Part shown: positions 53,694 through 61,877 of the stretch, piece after piece | How the letters are laid out: every line of letters begins with the position of its first letter | Numbering within the stretch: the first letter of the stretch is position 1 | NCBI RefSeq assembly: GCF_900142915.1 | Contig: NZ_FRCM01000001.1 | Location: forward strand, 496,001 to 560,000 | Source of the DNA: Mucilaginibacter sp. OK098 | GTDB taxonomy: Bacteria; Bacteroidota; Bacteroidia; Sphingobacteriales; Sphingobacteriaceae | DNA: 64,000 nt | Direction of reading: 5' to 3' | Translations under genes and position numbers: made by a program | The notes under the pieces: model-generated | The model's database searches: none | What the model saw: the letters and a program-made list of their open reading frames with translations, nothing else | Told to the model about the DNA's origin: nothing

Positions 53694-55787
53694 TTATTTC
53701 ATTGAATTACCATGTTTTTTAGGATCAACTTTAAATTTAAACAAGCGGGCATCCGCGCCCGGTACATTTATCTGTGTATGATTATTAAAAGATATTTCAC
53801 CCCCCTGCAACAGCTCGGTCCCCTCATAAAAGCCAGGCTGTTGTAATCCAATTCGTTTTGCATCAATTACCAGCGTTTTGGCATCTGTATCATAATTGAA
53901 AACTGCTACATACAGATAATTCCCTATCCTGCGGCTAAACATATTTGCAGTGCCTGTTCCAATTGCCGCATCCACAGGTGTGAATGCCCTTCCGTTTTCA
54001 ATAATTTTCAATAATTCCTTATTTTGATACCATTGCCTGGCATGTTTTGACCAAGGGCCATGTTCAGAAAAATCATCCCCGGTAATGAACGTTCCGGTAA
54101 TAATGGAGGATAACATCCGCGCCCTGTTCTCGCCTTCCGATTGGTGATCCAGAACCACATGGTCTGCATCAAGATAATTATATAAATAGGTTTGCCACCA
54201 TCCATAAGTGACACTATTAAGCGTGTACTTAGTATGAGCAATTGTTTGGAAGGCATCACACGCAATCCGTCGCGAATGCACATATCTTCCTGTTGCTAGG
54301 CTTGGAGAAATGGCTGCGTAAACCAGCATCTGCCCGTCAAGCTGATGTATTAGATACTCCATTCCCTTACGATAGGCCTGCATTCCCGTAGTTACCGTAG
54401 TATCATAAAATTTTGATGACTCTACCGCAGCATGACCCAGGAAATCAATCTTTATCATTTTAAATCCGCATGCTTTAAATTGGCCGATAAAATAATCAAT
54501 CCGTCGCAGTGTACCCGGATGGGTGGGATCTAATGCTCTTGCTCCGTCCAGATCGTGGTAACCATTACCTGCCCTGGTCCACAAGTCACCAAATTTATAA
54601 TTACTGCCTTCAGCTTTTCTATCCGGACCAGCCTTATGCCCCCAATCGGTAAACGGCGCCCAATAAACTCCGGGTTGCAATCCTTTTGATTTACAGTAAT
54701 CAGCAAATTGCTTTAACTTACTAAAATCACTGCCTTTTACCATTTTGTCCCAGTAGGAGTCAAGGTCGATATAAACAGTTTTGCCTATACGAAAAGCGGC
54801 TAGGCTATCGGCAAAAAAGTCGGCTACTTTTACGGCTTTTTCAAAAGTTAATTTATCCTGGATCACGCCCCAGCTATTCCAGCCAACAGGCGTAGGCTTC
54901 GTCCAGTTAAACACAAAAGGCGGATCTGCAATGCGGTTAGCTTTGCCATATTCTTCTAACCCATTCCTCCAGTCGGAAAAATAACCGACAAATACCCTGG
55001 GGGATCTAAGTATAGATCCGCTAATTTCTCCATGCGCTATTTCATCCCTTGTAACTTTTTGTGAAGAGTACCCGGCCCAGACCTCAATTTGATTTCCTTC
55101 CCGGTACCAGGCGGTCCGCACACCTGTTTTCCAAATACCATGTTCTAATGACCCGGCAATAATTCCATTGCGGCTTTGGTTATCAAAAACAGCCCCCACC
55201 TCGGCGCTTGTATCACTGCCAGGTGCAGTAAATTGCTTTGCCTCGTAGCTGATAAAAGTGTCATTATCAAAAGGAAAAAATACTGATTTGGCATCACCCT
55301 TGATAGAAACAAAATTCCCGGTTAACGGGACCATGTAATTACTTTTTAAATCCTTTCCGGCTACTTCCACCACTACGGTCAAAAAATCACGACCGGGATA
55401 GGTATAGAATACTTGTTTCATTTGCGGGATATCCTTATTGCTCAACGTAATTACGTGTTTTTCTCCCTTACCAAAACCATCAGTAATAGCTACATGTGAA
55501 TAGCTTCGTTCCGGATAATCTTTCGAGGATAATGTTTTGCCATTTATTTTAACAGAGGAGTAAGCGTTATATACAATGCGGCTATTGTTTTTATAAATAG
55601 TGAAAGTTCCGCTTTTTAAGTCATAGGTAACAGTTCCCTTATTACCATAACTCATTGAAATTAGTTTGTTTTGTACAGGAGCTTTTGCAAATACAGGGAT
55701 TAACGATTGTAAAGATATAACTACAAAAAGGACTGCTAACCGTAATGAATGAGCATTTATCTTCCAGATCATTTTATGTTGTTTCAT
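53694..55787 (-). CDS. Clan GH-D alpha-galactosidase-like enzyme (GH27/GH36-type)
   Basis: 697 residues from ATG 55787, 4 bases behind the GH95 stop (ATG 55808 would overlap it). Signal-like stretch LRLAVLFVVISLQSLIPVFA. A beta-sandwich of about 270 residues comes first. The TIM barrel starts at PTPVGWNSWGVIQDKLTFEK, with VYIDLDSYWDKM, GLQPGVYWAPFTDWGH, nucleophile Asp in KMIKIDFLGHAA, and RRIACDAFQTIAHT holding the likely acid/base Asp. A C-terminal beta domain follows. Expected to remove alpha-linked galactose or a related sugar. Linkage to GH95 suggests a fucosylated, galactose-containing glycan. Confidence 0.82.
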   Translation of the reverse strand: MKQHKMIWKINAHSLRLAVLFVVISLQSLIPVFAKAPVQNKLISMSYGNKGTVTYDLKSGTFTIYKNNSRIVYNAYSSVKINGKTLSSKDYPERSYSHVAITDGFGKGEKHVITLSNKDIPQMKQVFYTYPGRDFLTVVVEVAGKDLKSNYMVPLTGNFVSIKGDAKSVFFPFDNDTFISYEAKQFTAPGSDTSAEVGAVFDNQSRNGIIAGSLEHGIWKTGVRTAWYREGNQIEVWAGYSSQKVTRDEIAHGEISGSILRSPRVFVGYFSDWRNGLEEYGKANRIADPPFVFNWTKPTPVGWNSWGVIQDKLTFEKAVKVADFFADSLAAFRIGKTVYIDLDSYWDKMVKGSDFSKLKQFADYCKSKGLQPGVYWAPFTDWGHKAGPDRKAEGSNYKFGDLWTRAGNGYHDLDGARALDPTHPGTLRRIDYFIGQFKACGFKMIKIDFLGHAAVESSKFYDTTVTTGMQAYRKGMEYLIHQLDGQMLVYAAISPSLATGRYVHSRRIACDAFQTIAHTKYTLNSVTYGWWQTYLYNYLDADHVVLDHQSEGENRARMLSSIITGTFITGDDFSEHGPWSKHARQWYQNKELLKIIENGRAFTPVDAAIGTGTANMFSRRIGNYLYVAVFNYDTDAKTLVIDAKRIGLQQPGFYEGTELLQGGEISFNNHTQINVPGADARLFKFKVDPKKHGNSMK

Positions 55788-55791
55788 GAGG

Positions 55792-58146
55792 TTAGATCTT
55801 TTCAGCATTTACTTCTTTCACCTGTCCGTTTACTTTTAGTTTCACCATTTTTGAAGCAGGGGAGCTTATGTGGTAGCTGGTTACCCTGCCGTCTTTCCAT
55901 TTAAAACTGACCGTAAAGTTACCCCGGGCCTTTAATCCTTTTACTTCTCCACCTGATTTCCATGCATCTGGCATAGCTGGCAATAATTCAATATATCCCG
56001 CATGACTTTGGATCAGCATTTCAGCTATTCCGGCCTCGGCCCCAAAGTTGCCGTCAATTTGGAACGGTGGTCCGGCTGAAAGCAAATTAGGATAAACACC
56101 TCCACCAGCGCCGTAATTAATATTGGTTTTTAGTGTCGGACTTGTCATTTCTGTAAATAGTTTATATGCACGGTTGCCATCATGTAATCTGGCCCAAAAG
56201 AGCTGTTTAAAAGCAATTGACCAGCTCGGCCCGTCATCGCCGCGTGTATCCAGTGTTTTTTTACAAGCTTCTGCAAGCTCAGGTGTTGATTCGGGCGTAA
56301 TGAGAGAGGCAGGGTATAGGCCATACAAGTGAGAAACATGCCGGTGATGTACTTCTGTTTCTTTATAATCTTCCAGCCATTCCATTAGTCTGCCGTCTTT
56401 GGCAATTCGACCCGGGGGAGGAAGTTGCTTAAGTCTTGAAGTTAGCAAATTTCTGAACGATGCATCTATGCCCAATGTTTTTGATGCAGTAATCACGTTA
56501 TTAAATAATTCCCTAAGGATCTGGTTATCAATTGTAGGCCCTTCACAAATGCTTGCTATTTTACCGTTAGGAAGATAAAAACCATTTTCGGGTGATGAAG
56601 AAGGCGAAGTTACCAGCCAACCTGTTTTAGTATTGTGTACCAGCGTGCTGTTATAAAATTGGGCGGATCCTTTTAATATAGGATAGATCTCTGCCAGGTA
56701 TTTCCTATCCATTGTAAATTCATAATGTTGCCATAAATTATTGCACAACCAGCCTGAACCTGATTTGGTGATGCCCCACGAGGCGCTTTCGCCGGGTTCG
56801 GTAAAGCCCCATACGTTTGTAATTACATGCGCAATCCAGCCATCGGCATTATAATAGGCTTTTGCCGTACGTTCACCATTTTTCATCATCCCTTTTACCA
56901 ACTCTGTTAATGGCAGGTCAAGCTCCGGCAGATTGGATACTTCAACGGGCCAGTGATTCATCTGTACATTGATATCCAAATGGTAATCCCCGTTCCATGG
57001 TGTTTGGATCTCATTGGCCCATAAACCCTGTAAATTTGGCGGCAACAAACCAACCCTGGTACTGCAAATAGATAAGTAACGCCCAAACTGGAAAAATAGA
57101 ACCGGGAAAGCCTTGTCGGCATCTGGGTTAGTATGATAATTTACCAGGCGTTCATCTGTAGGTATATTAGGTACGGATTGATCGCCGAAAGACAGCTGTA
57201 CCCGGTTAAACAGCTTATGATAATAGCTTAAATGTTGAGCTTTTTCTGCATTATAGTTGATGTGTATGGCTTTATTTAAAGTTGAAGCTACCTTTTGTTT
57301 ATAAAACGGATCTTTAAAATTAGTGCCGGTTGAAATGTAAAGGATAACGCTTGTTGCATTTTTTACTACAAGCTCATCACCATTAATACTTACAGCGCCG
57401 CCATTTAAAACAGGTTTTACCTGGGTTAGGTATTTCATCCCCGGTGCTGTTGAACCGCTCGGTAGTTGCCCATACATTTGGAGCATGCCATCTTCCGCCT
57501 TTACAGTTGCCCTTTCAGGCCGGGAAAGCGCTATGGAAAAATTAAGCTGTCCGGATTTATCCGCAGAGAGTTTAACAATGCTGACATCGTTACCAAAACT
57601 GGTAAAGTACTCACGGGTATAAGTTACCCCGGCTGATTTATAGGAGCAGGCAGCTGTTGCGGTATTTAAATTTAAGGTCCGTTTATAATTTTCAATTTTT
57701 GCACTATCTGCCGGTTGTCCATTATAGCTAAATTTAAGAGATAGGTTACCCAAAACCTGGTAACATCCGAAAGCAACATTAGCCCCGTTACCGCTGCCTG
57801 ATCCGGGCCCTTTACAGATATAATTAGAGTCGACAAGAAGCTGTGCCTCATCATTTTTACCTTCGACAAGCAACTGCCTGATGCGGGGCAAGCTTTTATA
57901 GGCATTATAATTATTCGCGTCCTGCGGCGAACCAGACCATAGGGTAATATCATTCAATACAATGTTTTCCCTGTTAATTCCTCCATCAGGCATCATGCCT
58001 AAACGGCCATTGCCTAATGGTAAAGTTTCTTCCCAATGGGCTGCGGGTTTATTATACCAAAGCTGTAAGTTGTTTTGCTGGCAAAAGCCAACGCGGCATA
58101 AAACTGTAAATAATACAGTTAAAAGTAATTGCAGTTTTTTAATCAT
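55792..58146 (-). CDS. GH95 alpha-L-fucosidase (1,2-linked; possibly L-galactosidase)
   Basis: 784 residues, signal peptide ending VGFCQQ. Family hallmarks: AAHWEETLPLGNGRLGMMPD, NDITLWSGSPQDANN, the barrel motif NGDYHLDINVQMNHWPVEVS, HHRHVSHLYGLYPASLITPE and FQIDGNFGAEAGIAEMLIQS with YIELLPAMPDAW. Inverting enzyme whose usual substrate is Fuc-alpha-1,2-Gal; some GH95 act on L-galactose. Preceded by a leader of about 180 bases holding the shared regulatory element, so it probably has its own promoter inside the PUL. Confidence 0.94.
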   Translation of the reverse strand: MIKKLQLLLTVLFTVLCRVGFCQQNNLQLWYNKPAAHWEETLPLGNGRLGMMPDGGINRENIVLNDITLWSGSPQDANNYNAYKSLPRIRQLLVEGKNDEAQLLVDSNYICKGPGSGSGNGANVAFGCYQVLGNLSLKFSYNGQPADSAKIENYKRTLNLNTATAACSYKSAGVTYTREYFTSFGNDVSIVKLSADKSGQLNFSIALSRPERATVKAEDGMLQMYGQLPSGSTAPGMKYLTQVKPVLNGGAVSINGDELVVKNATSVILYISTGTNFKDPFYKQKVASTLNKAIHINYNAEKAQHLSYYHKLFNRVQLSFGDQSVPNIPTDERLVNYHTNPDADKAFPVLFFQFGRYLSICSTRVGLLPPNLQGLWANEIQTPWNGDYHLDINVQMNHWPVEVSNLPELDLPLTELVKGMMKNGERTAKAYYNADGWIAHVITNVWGFTEPGESASWGITKSGSGWLCNNLWQHYEFTMDRKYLAEIYPILKGSAQFYNSTLVHNTKTGWLVTSPSSSPENGFYLPNGKIASICEGPTIDNQILRELFNNVITASKTLGIDASFRNLLTSRLKQLPPPGRIAKDGRLMEWLEDYKETEVHHRHVSHLYGLYPASLITPESTPELAEACKKTLDTRGDDGPSWSIAFKQLFWARLHDGNRAYKLFTEMTSPTLKTNINYGAGGGVYPNLLSAGPPFQIDGNFGAEAGIAEMLIQSHAGYIELLPAMPDAWKSGGEVKGLKARGNFTVSFKWKDGRVTSYHISSPASKMVKLKVNGQVKEVNAEKI

Positions 58147-58260
58147 AATGTTAATTTTTATCAGGATAGATCAGGAATTATACGGGTTTATTTAATGTAA
58201 TTGGTCGTACTAAAATTACAACATAATATTTTGCTTTAAAATGGATAAATCTTCAATAAA

Positions 58261-58276
58261 AATGGACTATCCTACT
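58261..58276 (-). promoter_or_regulatory. Putative AraC site AGTAGGATAGTCCATT upstream of GH95
   Basis: Fifteen of 16 bases equal to the element at 46228-46243 and same orientation relative to the gene it precedes. TAATTTTAG (58218-58210) follows after 42 bases, the same distance as at GH29. A weaker half copy, TTTATCCATTTTAAA, lies between them. Confidence 0.6.
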
Positions 58277-58329
58277 TTTTTTAATAAAACAATCGGCTTT
58301 TTATTACCCATGAGCATTTGAGAAACTGA

Positions 58330-60285
58330 TCAATCATTTTTAAAGAAAGTAACTATCCGGCAGGCATTTCCTTTGCTATTTGCGTTTTTACTATCTGCGA
58401 TTGTTAATTTTAATATATGCCCTTTGTTTGCCAGGCTTCCATCAAGTAAAAGGTACCAGGGTAAATGGAGAAAACTGCTCCATTGAGTATAAAGGTCAAT
58501 GGTTTTTGATGGGCCCCCATCAATTGAATAGGTGACCATTCCTGCATCAGCGCCTGATACTATAGCTATACCGATTGCTGTGCCCTTAAATGCTAATGAT
58601 AATGAAGCTCCCGGCTGATCAGCACTTAGTACCGGAACATGTACAAAACCATCCCTCGTACCCAGGTGATCCTGTGGGCTCCAGTTTTCAGTATAGGTCC
58701 ACTTGCTGTCCCGCTTGGCCTGGGTAAGCGGGTAATAGCTACCGTTGTTGAAGCTGAATTTATTCAATGGTTTTGGTATGATCAGATTTGGGCTGATAGA
58801 CCGTGTTTGCAGGGCATAATTTTCACGACAAGCCTGTAGCAGGCTTTTAATCGTTTCAAAATAAATCTCCTGTCCAAAGGGTGCAGGGTGCAGGTCCTTA
58901 AAATCATCGGCCCAGCTAAATTCATTATTTTTTAATTTATCATACACTTCCTTAGCCAGGTTGATGGATGGCAGTTGATAATGCCCGGCAACTAATTCAT
59001 GATTCTCTATTTCTACCGGAAGAATCCCTTTACTGTAATCCTTATTTTTATCAGGGTCGGCAAACTCCATCACTACAACATCCACTAAAGGATTGTTTTG
59101 TTTGGTATGCCTGATAATTCCTTCCAGGTCCCTGACCTGGGTAAGGCTATCCGTACCATTAACCCGGTCGTTTACGGCTGCTTCCACAAAAAGCAGGTCG
59201 ATCTTCCCGGAATCCAAAACATCCCTTTGTAAACGGAACGCATGGGGCAAGCTGCCTAAAGAAGGGATGCCTGCAGCAATAAAATGGAATTCCGTTTCGG
59301 GAAAACACTCTTGCAAGTAGGCACATGTTTTTCCCCGCCAACCAGGATTATAGGTTATCGAACCACCAAGAAAGGCAACGGTTACTTTCCTTTTATTGGA
59401 TGCTGCTTCGAAAAAATGGGGCAAGCCGGTCCTTATCTTAAAATAATCTGTATAAGGCAAGGTCTTTTTTACAGGGTACGAATTACTGAAGATAAAATCA
59501 GCATAAAGCCCGGCATGTTTAATAGGGAAATGATGCCCGCGCAGTTCCTGGGGGCCATCTGTTACAGGGTAAATACTTGCTGGACCACCTAACGTGGTAT
59601 ACCGTTGTACAAACAGATCTGTATTCTCTGCCCGCGGTGCTAATTCATCATTGATGCCGATAACATTTAAAACCGGCACCTTAAAGCCGGCGAGGCCTTC
59701 CAAATGATCAATAGGATTATCCCGGTAATCCATTGCCTGTTGTTCCGTAAAATTACATACCTGTTTCAATTGTTTCCAGGCGGCTGTATCACCGGGGCCT
59801 TTGCCTTTTCCGCCGGGCCAGCTTTTAAAGTCGTAAACAGGAGTTTCGTTATAGATGCAACTTACCTTATCAGGGTTTCTTTTAGCCCAGGCCATTGTAT
59901 ACAAAGCACCCCGGCTTACCCCTTCAAGGCTCGCTTGCCTGGCTAATGAAACTGTTTCCGTTAAATACTTATAGAATTTGTCCCAAATCTGCATAGCCTG
60001 CGGGTTACCATATTGGTCATCTGCATTAATATAGGCTACATAAAAGCCTCTTTTTAGCAGGAGGCTATCCATTTGGGTATGCCAGTCGGGAAAAGAAGCA
60101 CGCCAAACCCAGGGATTACCGGGAAGTGGATTATCCGGCTTTACATAATATGCTTTGTGGTTATCTATCGTAATAAAAACACGCTTAAAGCCCATCCAGT
60201 TTTCAGCATTGGCTACAGTAGTTTGTGCCCTTAACAAATATGGGGCACAAAAAATTAATAAGAATAATTGAACACGTTTAAACAT
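58330..60285 (-). CDS. Dual-domain esterase: alpha/beta hydrolase fused to SGNH hydrolase
   Basis: 651 residues, signal peptide ending LLRAQT. Residues about 20-270 form an alpha/beta hydrolase with the nucleophile elbow LEGVSRGALYTMAW and a final GHHFPIKHAG. From about residue 300 an SGNH/GDSL domain follows: block I VAFLGGSITYNPGW, FVEAAVNDRVNG with the block III Asn, and the Asp-His pair in DDFKDLHPAPFGQ. A C-terminal beta domain closes it (GTAIGIAIVSGADAGMVTYS). Two esterase folds in one chain suggest deacetylation of a multiply acetylated glycan, before fucosidase action (inference). Confidence 0.83.
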   Translation of the reverse strand: MFKRVQLFLLIFCAPYLLRAQTTVANAENWMGFKRVFITIDNHKAYYVKPDNPLPGNPWVWRASFPDWHTQMDSLLLKRGFYVAYINADDQYGNPQAMQIWDKFYKYLTETVSLARQASLEGVSRGALYTMAWAKRNPDKVSCIYNETPVYDFKSWPGGKGKGPGDTAAWKQLKQVCNFTEQQAMDYRDNPIDHLEGLAGFKVPVLNVIGINDELAPRAENTDLFVQRYTTLGGPASIYPVTDGPQELRGHHFPIKHAGLYADFIFSNSYPVKKTLPYTDYFKIRTGLPHFFEAASNKRKVTVAFLGGSITYNPGWRGKTCAYLQECFPETEFHFIAAGIPSLGSLPHAFRLQRDVLDSGKIDLLFVEAAVNDRVNGTDSLTQVRDLEGIIRHTKQNNPLVDVVVMEFADPDKNKDYSKGILPVEIENHELVAGHYQLPSINLAKEVYDKLKNNEFSWADDFKDLHPAPFGQEIYFETIKSLLQACRENYALQTRSISPNLIIPKPLNKFSFNNGSYYPLTQAKRDSKWTYTENWSPQDHLGTRDGFVHVPVLSADQPGASLSLAFKGTAIGIAIVSGADAGMVTYSIDGGPSKTIDLYTQWSSFLHLPWYLLLDGSLANKGHILKLTIADSKNANSKGNACRIVTFFKND

Positions 60286-60307
60286 TAATACGGGTTTTAT
60301 TGATTTA

Positions 60308-60343
60308 CAAAAAAGGAGTTATGCTAAAATAACTCCTTTTTTT
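60308..60343 (-). terminator. Hairpin terminator between susD and the esterase gene
   Basis: On the minus strand AAAAAAAGGAGTTAT pairs with ATAACTCCTTTTTT around a short TTAGC-type loop, directly after the susD stop. It should lower read-through from susCD into the enzyme genes, which fits high SusCD and lower enzyme expression. Confidence 0.8.
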
Positions 60344-60349
60344 GTATAA

Positions 60350-61867
60350 TTAGTAGTTAGGGTTTTGTTTCAATACACCACCGCTCTTATCAATTTCGGT
60401 TTGGGGCAATGGCCATTGATAGAACTTATCTTCAAAATGATAATTGATGAGGGAGGTTTTTACCGCGTTAAGTACCGGCCCGGCAATGTGCCATCTTAAA
60501 AGATCATAATGACGCAAACCTTCAAAAGCAAGCTCGATCCTGCGTTCATGCCTTATCCTCTCGCGCATCTGATCTTTAGTGTAACCTGCAAGGTATGGCG
60601 GCATATTTACACGTGCCCTCAGATCGGTCATCGCTTTATAAACTGTAGCATCCGGACCGGCAATCTCATTTTGAGCTTCGGCATACATCAGCATCACTTC
60701 ACCTAAACGTAGTATAACGGCATCCTGCTGGCTCAAAGTAGAAAAGCCATAAGGCATATTATTAGGCTCCAGGAATTTAATGGTTCCGTAACCGGTAGGG
60801 CGAAGGTTTGATGGGTGATACACCTTGCCAGGACCAAAATCAACAGAATCTGCATACACGGTTTTACGCAAGCGTGAGTCGCGGTTGTTGAATTGATTTT
60901 TGGTATCGGTTAATGGAGATGTGCCATAAGGCTGGCCATCTGTACATTCAAACGCATCAACCATGTTTTGTAGCGGGGCGCAGGCATCCCAGTCGCCGTA
61001 GTACAGATCCCAGGGCGCTGTATTATTGGGCGCCAGGAAGTTAATAGAGAAAATGATCTCGGTATTATTTTTTTGCGTGGCATCCCTGAATATATCCTCA
61101 AAATTGGTACTCAGCTTGTATTGTCCCATCAGGTCCTGGCACAGGTCTCTCACCTGCGTAAGCATAGCCGGGTCTGGTGTACCTGTATTGCCAAAAGCGG
61201 CAAATAACAACACTCTTGCTTTTAAAGCTTTTGCTGAAGATGCCGCCGCATGGCCGCCATTGGCATAGTAAGCAGCAGTATTCAGGTTGGCAATACTATA
61301 ATCCAAATCTGCGGTGATCTGGGTCAAAACTTGTGCAGCCGGTACTTTAGGCTGTTTTTGATTACTCAGATCAAGCGGTTGCAACACCAATGGTACATCG
61401 CCATAAATGCTATATAACTGAAAATAGAAAAAAGCCCTGATGAACCTTACTTCGCCTTGATACACTTTTCTTTGTGCATCAGAAATATCAGCACCTTTGT
61501 AGTTTCCCAGGTTCTGCAGAAACAAATTTACCCGGGCAATACCGGTATAGCTGTCATTGTAAATCGCGGTTTCGTAACCGCTGGTAGTTGGGTTAAAATT
61601 ACCCTGAACAAAATCCTTAGAGCTACCCGAGTTAAACTGATTATATCCGTTATCCGTAAAGCCATCCCTGAAACCTATGCCTACCGCAAATTCCTCTGGT
61701 TGCAAAGAGGCATACACAGCAGCAAGAGCCTCATCAAAATCGGCTTTTGACTTATAAAAGGTTGAAGTGGCAATCTGATCTAAAGGGTTCAGATCCAACG
61801 TTTTTTTACATGCATCTAAAAACAGCGATGTAATTAATATGATGGTTATTATAATTCGATTTTTCAT
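60350..61867 (-). CDS. susD: SusD/RagB-family glycan-binding lipoprotein
   Basis: 505 residues. Lipobox LFLDAC (TIILITSLFLDACKKTLDL), then the SusD start LNPLDQIATSTFYKSKADFD, TPR helices (EVRFIRAFFYFQLYSIYGDV with PLVL) and the RagB/SusD end GEVMLMYAEAQNEIAG, RERIRHERRIELAFEGLRHY with DLLRW, and QWPLPQTEIDKSGG. Surface lid that captures oligosaccharide for the SusC channel. Ten bases behind susC. No aromatic binding site can be named from sequence. Confidence 0.96.
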   Translation of the reverse strand: MKNRIIITIILITSLFLDACKKTLDLNPLDQIATSTFYKSKADFDEALAAVYASLQPEEFAVGIGFRDGFTDNGYNQFNSGSSKDFVQGNFNPTTSGYETAIYNDSYTGIARVNLFLQNLGNYKGADISDAQRKVYQGEVRFIRAFFYFQLYSIYGDVPLVLQPLDLSNQKQPKVPAAQVLTQITADLDYSIANLNTAAYYANGGHAAASSAKALKARVLLFAAFGNTGTPDPAMLTQVRDLCQDLMGQYKLSTNFEDIFRDATQKNNTEIIFSINFLAPNNTAPWDLYYGDWDACAPLQNMVDAFECTDGQPYGTSPLTDTKNQFNNRDSRLRKTVYADSVDFGPGKVYHPSNLRPTGYGTIKFLEPNNMPYGFSTLSQQDAVILRLGEVMLMYAEAQNEIAGPDATVYKAMTDLRARVNMPPYLAGYTKDQMRERIRHERRIELAFEGLRHYDLLRWHIAGPVLNAVKTSLINYHFEDKFYQWPLPQTEIDKSGGVLKQNPNY

Positions 61868-61877
61868 GTAGGGTTAA

